Source: Streptomyces peucetius (GTDB lineage: Bacteria > Actinomycetota > Actinomycetes > Streptomycetales > Streptomycetaceae). Taken from it: a stretch of DNA of 64,000 bases. The notes under the pieces were generated by a model. It was given only the letters and a program-made list of their open reading frames with translations, was not told the origin of the DNA and did not search any database. The position numbers and the translations under genes are program-made. Within the stretch, counting starts at the first letter, position 1. Every line of letters starts with the position of its first letter. The DNA lies in contig NZ_CP107567.1 in assembly GCF_025854275.1 (NCBI RefSeq), positions 4,092,001-4,156,000 of the forward strand, given 5' to 3'. Positions 17,041-25,202 of the stretch are shown here, in pieces.

Positions 17041-17583
17041 CTACAGGTACGGTCCGGAGCGGATCGCGCCGTGCTGGCCGCCTTCTTCCTCGTCGTGCGC
17101 GGCACCGGGCGGCAGAGCGCGCCGCATCTGTTCCAACTGCGCGCGCGCGGCCATCTGCTGGGCGAACAGCGCCGTCTGGATCCCGTGGAAGAGACCCTCG
17201 AGCCAGCCGACCAGCTGCGCCTGCGCGATGCGCAGTTCGGCCTCGGACGGGATGGCGTCGTCGGTGAAGGGCAGGGAGAGGCGCTCCAGTTCCTCGACGA
17301 GCTCAGGGGCGAGTCCGTCCTCGAGCTCCTTGACCGAGCCTGCGTGGATCTCCTTGAGCCGCACCCGGCTCGCCTCGTCCAGAGGTGCCGCCCTGACCTC
17401 CTCCAACAGCTGCTTGATCATGCTGCCGATGCGCATGACCTTCGCAGGCTGTTCGACCATTTCCGTCACCGGGACCTCGCGCGACTCGTCGTCACTGTCA
17501 CCGCCGCTGAGGGCCATGCCGTCCTGTCCCACGACGAGGACGTGGGGGCTCTCCTGCGACCGTTCATTCCTCGGCATCTCCAT
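17041..17583 (-). CDS. bpa: Bacterial proteasome activator Bpa
   Basis: A 180-residue homologue of mycobacterial Bpa (formerly DUF2587). It forms a dodecameric ring that opens the 20S proteasome gate without ATP. The core from EQPAKVMRIGSMIKQLLEEV through ELRIAQAQLVGWLEGLFHGI is unmistakable. The C-terminal tail ends SGPYL, matching the G-x-Y-L gate-opening motif (GQYL in Mycobacterium) with Pro in place of Gln. Residues 1-40 are variable and acidic. Starts at 17583, 17577 or 17592 are all possible; 17583 has GAGAGA about nine bases upstream. A 15-bp hairpin at 17621 separates it from the ABC operon. Confidence 0.92.
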   Translation of the reverse strand: MEMPRNERSQESPHVLVVGQDGMALSGGDSDDESREVPVTEMVEQPAKVMRIGSMIKQLLEEVRAAPLDEASRVRLKEIHAGSVKELEDGLAPELVEELERLSLPFTDDAIPSEAELRIAQAQLVGWLEGLFHGIQTALFAQQMAARAQLEQMRRALPPGAAHDEEEGGQHGAIRSGPYL

Positions 17584-17620
17584 GCCGCCCATTCTCTCGT
17601 ACATGTGCGTCACCACACGG

Positions 17621-17663
17621 TGTGCCCCCGTAGGAAGGTGATCCACCCTCCTACGGGGGCACA
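17621..17663. terminator. Hairpin terminator downstream of the ABC transporter operon
   Basis: A perfect 15-bp stem (TGTGCCCCCGTAGGA with TCCTACGGGGGCACA) has an inner GGTG/CACC helix. It lies between the permease stop and the bpa start, so it most likely ends the leftward ABC operon. The adjoining 17700-17797 stretch carries irregular CGGTCACG-type repeats and no gene. Confidence 0.7.
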
Positions 17664-17797
17664 AAACCGCTGGACATCGACCGGTCCGGCGATGTTTACC
17701 CGCCGGATCGCCGACTTCGCGCGGTCACGGCGGTCGGTGTCGCGCGGTCACGCCCCGGCGCGTGCGATCACGCCCCGCCATGCCCCGCCACGCCCGG

Positions 17798-20659
17798 TCA
17801 CGTCGCCTCGCGCCGGGCGAGGGCTCCCCGGGAGCGGGTGACCAGGGCCGCGAGCAGTGCGGCGCCCACCGGAACGGCGACGAGCAGTGCGGCCAGCGTC
17901 GACCAGGGCACGACGATCGGCACGTACGGCACGGAGCCCATCCCGCCCCAGCCCTCGTCGAGCGCCTTCTCGTACCAGCCCAGCTGCTCACGCCTCTCCG
18001 TGAGCCGCAGCCCGATCGCCGGCAGCACGCCGGCCGCCGAACCGAGGACCACACCCATCGCGGCCACCACCCCGCACTGGAAGCCGCTCAGCGTCCTGCG
18101 GACCCGGGGCGGGGCTCCGACGGCGGCCAGGGTCTTCAGGTCGGCCTCCGCGTCCGCCTGGGCGAGGCCGGTGGCGATTCCCGCCGCCCCGATGGTGATC
18201 AGCCCGGCGAACACGGTCAGCGCCAGCAGGATGATGCTGCTCTCGCTGGTGTAGCCCTCCTCGATGTGCAGCTCGACCTCTGTGCCCGTCTTGTCCAGCT
18301 CGCCGTCGAGCCGCTGACGCTGCTCGGTGCTCGGCATCGTGTCGGTCGTGTAGTACGCGCCCATCGGTGCCGTGGTGAGGCCCGCCGCCTTGGCCGCGGA
18401 CGGCGAGAGCAGCATGGGCATGCCGTACGACTCGGTCGCGTCGGGCATCCGGTGGGCGGTGAAGCTCTTGATCTCGCCCGGGATCTTCTTGCCCTTCTCC
18501 ATGGCCCGGTCGGCGGCTTCCGGGTCGGTGACCAGACGGATGTCGATCTCGCCCTTGGTGTTGACGTTGCGCTTGTCGAAGGACACGACCTGCCCGGCGG
18601 CCAGGGCCTTCTCGGCGGCCGGGTCGTCGATACCGAGGACCTTGAGCAGTTTGGCGTCGCCGATCATCAGGCCGCCGTCGGCGTAGACGCCGCCGCCGTG
18701 GCCCTGCTCGCAACGCCAGTCGTCGGCCAGCTTGCGCCGTTCCGCCTTGGTGAACTTCTCCGCGGGATCCTGGTCCGGGTGTGCCGGGTCCCAGGCCCAC
18801 AGAGGGCACTCGTTCGCCTTGGGCACGACGACGTCGTAGCGGCCGCAGCCCTTGCCGCTGTCGTAGGGCGAGCAGCTCGCCTTGCCGACGACCACGCGTT
18901 CCACGTCCGCCCGTACGTCCACGGGCAGCAGCTTCTGCACGGTCTCCCGGACAGCGGGCACGTCCCGGCCGCCGCCCTCGTGGATCACCATGGAGACCGC
19001 CCCGTGGGGCAGCTGGGCCCGGTACTCGGCCTCGGCCTGTGCGTCCATGCTCGCGGCGTAGGTGGCGACGGCCACCGTTCCCGCGACCGCGGCCAGCACT
19101 GCGGCCACCGCGGGCGCCGTGCGCCCCCGGTTGCGTACGGCGTCGCGCAGCGCGAGCCGGGGGGAGAGCGGCAGGATCCGTCCGATCCGGCCGAACAGGC
19201 CCACCAGGGCGGGAGTCAGCGCGACGACGCCCAGCTCCGCCAGGGCGCTGCCGCCGGCGACGACGGCGAACTGGTCCGTCATCGTCGACCCGTACAGTGC
19301 GATCGCCGCACCGAGGGTCACCGCGATCAGGCCGATGACGGGCAGGACCCGGCTGCTGCGGCGCACCCCGCGACGGCCGGTGAGCGAGGCCAGGACGGTC
19401 TGCCGCGACGAGGTGATGGCGGGCACGATCGCGGCCAGAAGACCCGTGAGAACGGCGACCAGCGCGATGCCGAACAGCTCCAGCGGCCGTACGTCGAAGT
19501 GGCCGAAGCGCTTGCCCATGTACTCCTCGAGCACGGGCTGCAGCAGATACGTGAGGGCCAGGCCGAGGACCGTGCCGACCACCGCGGCGGCGACGCCGAT
19601 CACCAGACCGCCGCCGAGGACGATCGCCCGGATGTGCCGCCGGTCGCCGCCGTTGGCACCGACCAGACCCAGCTGGCGGCGCGAGCGACGGGCACCCACG
19701 GCGAAGGCGGGGCCGGCGAGCAGGCAGATCTCCAGCATCGCGAGGCCGACGACGGTACCGATCGCGGCGAGCGCGGCGGCCTTGGCGGCCGTGCTCTGCT
19801 CGTAGTTGCCCCAGCCTTCCTGCTGGTAGAGCGGCACCTCGGAGTCGGCCGGCGGATCGAGGGCCACGGCCCTCGAATTCACCTTCACACCCTTTGCGTT
19901 GATCTCCTTGACCATGTTCCACGTGAAACCACCGGGAACGGTCGCCAGGATCGTCTTCGAGGGCGACGTGCCGGAGAAGCCGGCCGCCTGCAGCGCCTTG
20001 TCGAGCGGCGCGAGCATCGCTCCGGGCAGAGCGTTGACCTGGTCCCGGTCCAGATCGTCCGGAAGCTCGTACGAGCCGACGATGCGGTACTCGCGGTCGA
20101 AGCCGCGCGCGGTGAGCGCGGAGCCCACCTTCAGGCCGCTGCTCTCGAGGAAGTGCGTGGTCGCGGCCACCTCGCCGGGCTTCTGCGGCAGCCGGCCGTC
20201 GACGACGTGCAGGATGCCCTCGGCCATCGGGTCGGAGGCCTTGAGCTCACGGATCTCGGTGTGCAGGAGCCCGTGCTTCGTGCGGAGCTTCGCGGAACCG
20301 GTGGCGTCCGTCAGCGTCTTGGCACCCGCGGGCAGGGCCTTGGTGACGTCGGTCTTTCCCTCCGGCCACGGTTCGTCGGAGAAGTCGCCGACCGGGCTGT
20401 AGTTCTGCCCGTCCGGCGACTGCATGATCGGCATACCGCCCATGCCGGGGTCGGAGAGGCTGCCGTCGGCGGCGCCGAGGGAACGCTCGAGGCTCTGCTC
20501 GGTCGAGAGCTCGGCACTGCGCACGGTGAGGTCCGCGGCGCTCACGCCGAGGATGGGCAGGGCGATCATGGCCAGGACGAGGAAGCTGCGTCCCTTGGAG
20601 CGCCAGGCGTCGCGGCGCGCGATGCGGATCGCGGCACGCCAGGAGTGGTACCAGGTCAT
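17798..20659 (-). CDS. ABC transporter permease, FtsX/MacB type
   Basis: A 953-residue permease with about ten membrane helices in FtsX arrangement. An N-terminal helix (FLVLAMIALPILGVSAADL) is followed by a periplasm-side domain of about 230 residues. Next comes a block of helices around 280-480, a second large extracytoplasmic domain rich in paired Cys (for example CSPYDSGKGCGRYD), and three C-terminal helices. Such pairs export lipids, peptides or antibiotics, or sense cell-envelope stress; the substrate is unknown. The ATG at 20659 overlaps the ATPase stop as TGATG; GTG 20662 is an alternative. Control is probably by the upstream PadR protein. A parS-like site lies inside the gene. Confidence 0.88.
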   Translation of the reverse strand: MTWYHSWRAAIRIARRDAWRSKGRSFLVLAMIALPILGVSAADLTVRSAELSTEQSLERSLGAADGSLSDPGMGGMPIMQSPDGQNYSPVGDFSDEPWPEGKTDVTKALPAGAKTLTDATGSAKLRTKHGLLHTEIRELKASDPMAEGILHVVDGRLPQKPGEVAATTHFLESSGLKVGSALTARGFDREYRIVGSYELPDDLDRDQVNALPGAMLAPLDKALQAAGFSGTSPSKTILATVPGGFTWNMVKEINAKGVKVNSRAVALDPPADSEVPLYQQEGWGNYEQSTAAKAAALAAIGTVVGLAMLEICLLAGPAFAVGARRSRRQLGLVGANGGDRRHIRAIVLGGGLVIGVAAAVVGTVLGLALTYLLQPVLEEYMGKRFGHFDVRPLELFGIALVAVLTGLLAAIVPAITSSRQTVLASLTGRRGVRRSSRVLPVIGLIAVTLGAAIALYGSTMTDQFAVVAGGSALAELGVVALTPALVGLFGRIGRILPLSPRLALRDAVRNRGRTAPAVAAVLAAVAGTVAVATYAASMDAQAEAEYRAQLPHGAVSMVIHEGGGRDVPAVRETVQKLLPVDVRADVERVVVGKASCSPYDSGKGCGRYDVVVPKANECPLWAWDPAHPDQDPAEKFTKAERRKLADDWRCEQGHGGGVYADGGLMIGDAKLLKVLGIDDPAAEKALAAGQVVSFDKRNVNTKGEIDIRLVTDPEAADRAMEKGKKIPGEIKSFTAHRMPDATESYGMPMLLSPSAAKAAGLTTAPMGAYYTTDTMPSTEQRQRLDGELDKTGTEVELHIEEGYTSESSIILLALTVFAGLITIGAAGIATGLAQADAEADLKTLAAVGAPPRVRRTLSGFQCGVVAAMGVVLGSAAGVLPAIGLRLTERREQLGWYEKALDEGWGGMGSVPYVPIVVPWSTLAALLVAVPVGAALLAALVTRSRGALARREAT
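19915..19930. promoter_or_regulatory. parS-like site 2
   Basis: The core GTTCCACGTGAAAC (19916-19929) matches the parS consensus at 13 of 14 bases. It is inside the permease coding sequence, as many natural parS sites are. Confidence 0.55.
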
Positions 20660-21429
20660 CACAGTTCGGCCGCCTGGCCGGAGAGCAGTGAGTCCGCCTG
20701 GCTGCGGACGGTCTGGTCGACGACCGCGCCGTCGCGCAGGAACACCACGCGGTCGGCCCAGGCGGCGAAGCGCGGCTCGTGGGTGACGAGGATGCCCGCG
20801 GCACCGGCGTCGCAGCGCGACCGCAGCAGGGCGAGTACGGACTCGCCGGTCTCGGAGTCCAGGGCGCCGGTCGGTTCGTCGGCGAGGACGAGGCGGCGGT
20901 CGCCAACGAGGGCGCGGGCGATGGCCACCCGCTGCTGCTGACCGCCGGACATCTCGTCGGGGAAGCGGTCGGCGAGGTGGCCGAGGTCCATCTCCTCGAG
21001 GGCGGTGACGGCTTCGCCGCGGGCCTTGCGGGTGGAGACGCCGTCGAGTTCGCGCGGCAGGGCCACGTTCTCCGCCGCGGTGAGGGCGGGGATGAGGTTG
21101 TAGTCCTGGAAGACGTAGCCGATGCTGCGGCGGCGCAGCGCGGCGAGCGTCTTGCGGTCGGCGGTCGTGATGTCGGTGTTCTCGACGATCACCCGCCCCG
21201 AGGTCGGGGTGTCGAGACCGCCCGCGATGGTGAGCAGCGTGGACTTGCCCGACCCGGACGGGCCCATGACGGCGACGAGTTCACCGGGGAAGACGTCGAG
21301 GTTGATGCCGCGCAGGGCGTGCACCTCGGTCGCGCCGCTGCCATGGACACGGGTCAGTTGCTGGAGTTGCAGAACGGGTGGTTGTGACTTCTGGGGCTGC
21401 TGAGCCTTCTGTGAAACCTGTTCGGACAC
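20659..21429 (-). CDS. ABC transporter ATP-binding protein (LolD/MacB type)
   Basis: A 256-residue ATPase driving the downstream FtsX-type permease. It has Walker A GPSGSGKST, Q-loop YVFQDYNLIP, signature MSGGQQQR, Walker B RLVLADEPT and H-loop VTHEP. The first 20 residues are a Gln/Pro-rich leader. GTG 21429 is chosen because GGGGGGA lies about seven bases upstream; the frame continues into a GC-rich tandem repeat that is not coding-like. It is transcribed with the permease, downstream of padR but separated from it by 274 bp. Confidence 0.92.
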   Translation of the reverse strand: MSEQVSQKAQQPQKSQPPVLQLQQLTRVHGSGATEVHALRGINLDVFPGELVAVMGPSGSGKSTLLTIAGGLDTPTSGRVIVENTDITTADRKTLAALRRRSIGYVFQDYNLIPALTAAENVALPRELDGVSTRKARGEAVTALEEMDLGHLADRFPDEMSGGQQQRVAIARALVGDRRLVLADEPTGALDSETGESVLALLRSRCDAGAAGILVTHEPRFAAWADRVVFLRDGAVVDQTVRSQADSLLSGQAAEL

Positions 21430-21607
21430 GGGTGGGTCCCCCCTTGGACGGACGCGTACACACGAGCGGGTGTACGGAGAGGTGAGCGGTCGGCCGTGCG
21501 GGCCGATGCGGATGGGGAGCTCGCCGCGCCGGCCCGGTGGCCGGTACGTGCGAGCGGTGAGTGCGGTGGAGCGGGCCGGTACGGCGCCGGGGCGCGACCG
21601 GTGGATC

Positions 21608-21685
21608 GGGGCCGCCGGGCTCGTGCGTGGGCGCGGCCGGCGGCTCGGGGCCGCCGGGCTCGTGCGTGGGCGCGGCCGGCGGCTC
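21608..21685. repeat. 39-bp perfect tandem duplication
   Basis: Two adjacent 39-mers (21608-21646 and 21647-21685) begin GGGGCCGCCGGGCTCGTGCG and are identical by eye. They sit in the 274-bp gap between padR and the ATPase gene, so they may alter spacing of the ABC promoter or a leader RNA. Confidence 0.8.
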
Positions 21686-21703
21686 GGGGACGGTGGGATG
21701 GGT

Positions 21704-22369
21704 CTAGTCGGCGCCCGTGGTCCGCCTGCCTGCGGCGGCCGTGTGCGCCTGGGTGGCCGGGGGGTCCGGCACGGCCGCGCCGGTTCCGGTCCCGGCCGTG
21801 CCGGTCTCACGTCCGGCCGCGCCGGCGGCCGAGAGCCGGATGAGCCGGACCTCGCAGTGGTCGAGCCAGCGGGCCTCCGCCTCGGTCTGGAAGATCAGCT
21901 GTTCCAGCACGAGCAGCCATGCGACGTCGTCCCGCTCCTGAGAGCCCCCGCTCTCGATGGCGGCGAGAGCCTGGGCCTTGAGGCGGGTGTAGTCCTGCAT
22001 CGCGTTCACCGTGTGGTGGCGCTGGGACTGGATGACGGCGCGGATGTCCACCCCGGGGGCGCCGACCGCCATCGCGAGCTTGATGGCCAGTTCGTCACGG
22101 GGCGGGCTGCTGCGGTCCACCGGGGTCTCGAACCAGCTCCGGAGTTCGGAGCGGCCCGCGTCCGTGATGACGTACAGCGCGTGTCCCGCCTCGTCCTCGC
22201 CGCTCTGCGCGACCATGCCGTCGCGCTCCAGGCGGTTCAGGGTCGTGTAGACCTGACCCACGTTCAGGGGCCACGTGGCGCCCGTGCGGGATTCGAACTC
22301 CGAGCGGAGCTGGGACCCGTAGCGGGGGCCGTGTTCGAGCAGGGCGAGGAGCCCGTGGCGAATGGACAT
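21704..22369 (-). CDS. PadR-family transcriptional regulator
   Basis: A 221-residue PadR protein. The winged HTH is at the N-terminus (SIRHGLLALLEHGPRYGSQL, then VGQVYTTLNRLERDGMV). The C-terminal helical dimerisation domain covers about 100-180. A Gly/Thr/Ala-rich tail follows. Genes of this family typically repress an adjacent drug or peptide ABC exporter and their own promoter. A 26-bp palindrome starts at the ATG (22367-22392), so binding would block translation initiation or transcription start directly. ATG 22369 is chosen over an ATG twelve codons earlier that lies inside the operator. Confidence 0.9.
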   Translation of the reverse strand: MSIRHGLLALLEHGPRYGSQLRSEFESRTGATWPLNVGQVYTTLNRLERDGMVAQSGEDEAGHALYVITDAGRSELRSWFETPVDRSSPPRDELAIKLAMAVGAPGVDIRAVIQSQRHHTVNAMQDYTRLKAQALAAIESGGSQERDDVAWLLVLEQLIFQTEAEARWLDHCEVRLIRLSAAGAAGRETGTAGTGTGAAVPDPPATQAHTAAAGRRTTGAD

Positions 22370-22392
22370 ACTCAGTATGTATACCGAGTATG
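22367..22392. promoter_or_regulatory. PadR autoregulatory palindrome
   Basis: Outer arms CATACTC and GAGTATG are perfect. Inner GTAT/ATAC arms add a second symmetry; only one base pair outside the central GT is mismatched. It overlaps the padR start codon, the classic position for PadR self-repression. Confidence 0.78.
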
Positions 22393-22453
22393 CCGACGGC
22401 GGCAACCGTCGAGGGTGGGAGACGGGGCGTCCGTCCTGAGACGGACGCGGCGC

Positions 22454-23032
22454 TCAGCGGCGCCGCAGTCGCACGCCGAGGAAGCCGATGCCGAGGCCCA
22501 TCAGGGCCATCCCGACACCCAGCGAGAGCGGCGAGACCGGCTCGGTGACGGGGGCGGGCGCCCCCTGCGGTGCCTGGTGGCGGGCGGCGGCGGGCTCGCT
22601 CCGGTGCGGCTCCGGTGTCGGTGTGATCCACGCGTCGGCGGGAGCCTCCGACTCGGGTGCCCCGTCCTCCTGAGGGAGGACGTCCGCCGAGGGCTCTTCC
22701 GTGCGGGTCGGGTCCCCCTGGGCGGGCCGGGACGGGGACACGGGCCGCGTGGACTTCGAAGGCGTGGCACTCGCCGACGCCGAGGTCGCTGCGGCCGGTG
22801 TGCGCGAGGGACTCGCCGACGGGCTCGCGCTGGTACTCGGCGACGGCGTCACCTGCCGCCCGGGACGCGGGCGTCCCGCACCGGCCTCCCGTCCCGCGAG
22901 CGAGGCCGAGGCCGTGGGCTTCGGTGACTGCTCGGGTGCCTTGGGCTCCTCGGCGCGGGCGACCGGCGCGGTCGCCAGCAGCACAAGCGCGGCAACAGTG
23001 ATCGCGCAGCGAGTGTGCAGTCCTGGAGTCAC
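22454..23032 (-). CDS. Secreted, C-terminally membrane-anchored Pro/Ser/Thr-rich protein
   Basis: A 192-residue protein of unknown function. A Sec signal peptide is evident (CAITVAALVLLATAPVARAE, cleavage probably after ARA). A low-complexity Ser/Pro/Ala/Thr stalk of about 110 residues follows. The C-terminal helix SLGVGMALMGLGIGFLGVRL ends in RRR. This is a cell-wall-spanning stalk held by a tail anchor; no LPXTG or LAXTG sortase motif is visible before the helix. GTG 23032 has GGAGGGG seven bases upstream. It follows the kinase gene on the same strand, but a hairpin separates them. Confidence 0.7.
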   Translation of the reverse strand: MTPGLHTRCAITVAALVLLATAPVARAEEPKAPEQSPKPTASASLAGREAGAGRPRPGRQVTPSPSTSASPSASPSRTPAAATSASASATPSKSTRPVSPSRPAQGDPTRTEEPSADVLPQEDGAPESEAPADAWITPTPEPHRSEPAAARHQAPQGAPAPVTEPVSPLSLGVGMALMGLGIGFLGVRLRRR

Positions 23033-23146
23033 CGGATGACCCCTCCCCGTGCCGAGTCGTCGTCGCCGACATATCGGACTCAGGTTCACATGACGGGGTG
23101 TCTCCGGCATCCCGGGCGGCCGTATCCGACCGCCGGACGCAGCACG

Positions 23147-23179
23147 ACGGCCCGGCACGCGACGCGCGTACCGGGCCGT
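23147..23179. terminator. Hairpin terminator after the leftward Ser/Thr kinase gene
   Basis: ACGGCCCGG pairs with CCGGGCCGT; an inner ACGCG/CGCGT helix follows a C-A mismatch. It lies 38 bp past the kinase stop. Confidence 0.68.
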
Positions 23180-23216
23180 TCGCGGCGATGACCGCCGCCG
23201 AGGGTGCTCGGGCGGA

Positions 23217-24833
23217 CTACTCCGGATAGCCGGTGGAGATCTCAAGGGTGAAGTTGGCTTCGTCCGGGTCGACCTCCGTGCCGGCGAGCGGGAACTGCGA
23301 GATCACGATGCCGTCGCCCCACTGGGCGTTCGGCGTCTCCTTCTCGTTGATCTTCCAGCCGGCGGCCTGGATGCAGGCCTTGACGGAGAGGATGTCCTTG
23401 TAGGCGAAGTTCGGCGCATCGACCTTCGACGGGTCGTTGTAGCTCTCGCGCGCGTCCGAGCACTCCGTGGTCTTCATGGTCCGGTTGCGCTCCGGCCCCT
23501 TGTAACCCGCCTTCTGCGACTCGCTCGTCGTCGGGTCGCCGCCGGCTTCCGTGCCCGGGTCCTTGTCGTCCCCGTTCAGCGCGATCGCCGTGACCAGACC
23601 GCCGATGGCCAGCAGCGCCACCGCGATCGCGCCCACGAGAACCGGCATGTTCCGCTTGCCGCCGCCACTGCCGCCCGAAGGCGCCTGCTGCGGCGAGAGG
23701 GTGTACGGCGGCGGGGTGGAGGCGACCGGAGCCGGCGACTGGTACGCGGGCGCCGGCGTCGGGTAGCCGTAGTGCGGCGCGGGGGTCGGTGCCGGGGCCG
23801 GCGTGGGCGGGCCGTACGGACCGGGCTGGTACGGCGTCTGGACGCCGCTCTGCGGCGCCGGGGCCGACTGGTCCAGCGGCGGGAAGACGGCGGAACCGAC
23901 GCCGGCCCCGCTGCTCGCCGGCGCACCACCGATGATCACCGGAGCGCCCGTCTGCCCGGCGCCCGCGACACGCGCGCACTCGTCGCGCATCGCCGCCGCG
24001 CTGGGAAACCGCTCGTTCGGGTTCTTCTTCAGCGCCCGTGCCACGAGCGCGTCCATCGCAGGGGTGATGGAGCGGTTGACGGTGGACGGTGCGACCGGCT
24101 CCTCCTGCACATGCGCGTACGCGATCGCCAGCGGCGAGTCCGCGTCGAACGGCAGCCGCCCGGTCAGCAGCTGGAAGAGCATGATGCCGACCGAGTACAG
24201 GTCGGAACGGGCGTCCACACCGCGCCCCAGCGCCTGCTCGGGCGACAGGTACTGCGGGGTGCCGACCACCATGCCGGTCTGCGTCATCGAGGTGACGCCC
24301 GACTGCATGGCACGGGCGATGCCGAAGTCCATCACCTTGACGACGCCGCGCCTGGTCATCATCACGTTGCCGGGCTTGATGTCGCGGTGGACCAGACCCA
24401 TCTCGTGGCTGGTCTCCAGCGCGGCGAGCACGTCGGCGGTGACCTTGAGCGCCTTGTCGGCCGGCATCGCGCCGTACTGCTGGATGTCCGCGGCCAGCAC
24501 GGAGCCCAGCGGCTGCCCCTCCACGTACTCCATGACGATGTACGGCATCAGGGCGCCGTCCAGCTCGTCCTCACCCGTGTCGAAGACGGACACGATGTTG
24601 GTGTGGGAGAGCTTGGCCACGGCCTGCGCCTCGCGGCGGAACCGCTCACGGAAGGACTGCTCGCGCCCCAGCTCCGTATGGAGCGTCTTGATGGCGACCT
24701 GGCGGTCCAGCGCCGAGTCGTAAGCCAGATAGACGGAGGCCATACCGCCTTCGCCGAGCAGATCGCGAAGCTGATACCGGCCGCCCGCCACGGAACCACC
24801 CGCATAGCGGCCCTGCGCGCCGTCCTGGCTCAT
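23217..24833 (-). CDS. Membrane Ser/Thr protein kinase with one PASTA-like domain
   Basis: A 538-residue Hanks-type kinase. The kinase domain (about 20-285) has the Gly loop GEGGMASVY, Lys49 in VAIKT, HRDIKPGN at 149-156 and DFG at 169-171. An activation loop with SMTQTGMVVGTPQYLSPEQA follows. A Pro/Tyr-rich juxtamembrane linker leads to one TM helix (PVLVGAIAVALLAIGGLVTA). The extracytoplasmic part ends in a single PASTA-like unit (KACIQAAGWKINEKE to TEVDPDEANFTLEIS), which would bind peptidoglycan fragments or lipid II. It is divergent from a second kinase; their shared 369-bp gap carries two palindromes. Typical PknB proteins have three to four PASTA repeats, so this one is reduced. Confidence 0.93.
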   Translation of the reverse strand: MSQDGAQGRYAGGSVAGGRYQLRDLLGEGGMASVYLAYDSALDRQVAIKTLHTELGREQSFRERFRREAQAVAKLSHTNIVSVFDTGEDELDGALMPYIVMEYVEGQPLGSVLAADIQQYGAMPADKALKVTADVLAALETSHEMGLVHRDIKPGNVMMTRRGVVKVMDFGIARAMQSGVTSMTQTGMVVGTPQYLSPEQALGRGVDARSDLYSVGIMLFQLLTGRLPFDADSPLAIAYAHVQEEPVAPSTVNRSITPAMDALVARALKKNPNERFPSAAAMRDECARVAGAGQTGAPVIIGGAPASSGAGVGSAVFPPLDQSAPAPQSGVQTPYQPGPYGPPTPAPAPTPAPHYGYPTPAPAYQSPAPVASTPPPYTLSPQQAPSGGSGGGKRNMPVLVGAIAVALLAIGGLVTAIALNGDDKDPGTEAGGDPTTSESQKAGYKGPERNRTMKTTECSDARESYNDPSKVDAPNFAYKDILSVKACIQAAGWKINEKETPNAQWGDGIVISQFPLAGTEVDPDEANFTLEISTGYPE

Positions 24834-24905
24834 GACTGTGCATCCCCCTCGGCGCGGTGGCCCGACGGCCCGGCCCGCGATGGTTCGCGTTGCTGGCGAT
24901 CCCTG

Positions 24906-24921
24906 TCTCGAAGGATCGAGA
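24906..24921. promoter_or_regulatory. Palindrome TCTCGA-n4-TCGAGA in the divergent kinase promoter
   Basis: A perfect 6-bp inverted repeat in the 369-bp gap between the two kinase genes (24834-25202), which otherwise holds no gene. Candidate operator; the binder is unknown. Confidence 0.5.
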
Positions 24922-24936
24922 AACCTGGACCGTGAT

Positions 24937-24950
24937 CCCGTATTTACGGG
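24937..24950. promoter_or_regulatory. Palindrome CCCGTA-TT-TACGGG in the divergent kinase promoter
   Basis: A perfect 6-bp inverted repeat 15 bp from the preceding palindrome, about 100 bp from one kinase start and 250 bp from the other. Confidence 0.5.
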
Positions 24951-25202
24951 GCAAGTCTGCCGCAGGGGTCCGACACGTCAAGCCAGGTGCCCGTTCCGTG
25001 ACCGTACGCACAACAAGCGTCTCGGAAGCGTTACAGGAACCGGATGGAATTTGCGCCGCCCCACGTGCGGCAGGTTTGATGGCCGGTCTCTCTCGGATCC
25101 GGCCTGCCGCGCCAAGGCTGTAGCGTGACGTGGCACAGCACCACGAGCAATGGCACCCCGCAAGCGCACCAGGCACGCGGACAGATACGACGGCGAGGAC
25201 TG

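Noticed and set aside
17762..20941. A 1059-codon open frame antisense to the ABC permease
   Set aside because: It is Arg/Gly/His/Asp-biased, has no family resemblance and lies opposite a clear FtsX-type gene; such long antisense frames are normal in high-GC DNA.
21470..22927. A 485-codon plus-strand frame over padR
   Set aside because: Shadow of padR; the start region is the 39-bp tandem repeat.
22454..23032. Sortase substrate interpretation of the Ser/Pro-rich surface protein
   Set aside because: No LPXTG or LAXTG motif before the C-terminal helix; a simple tail anchor is the better call.
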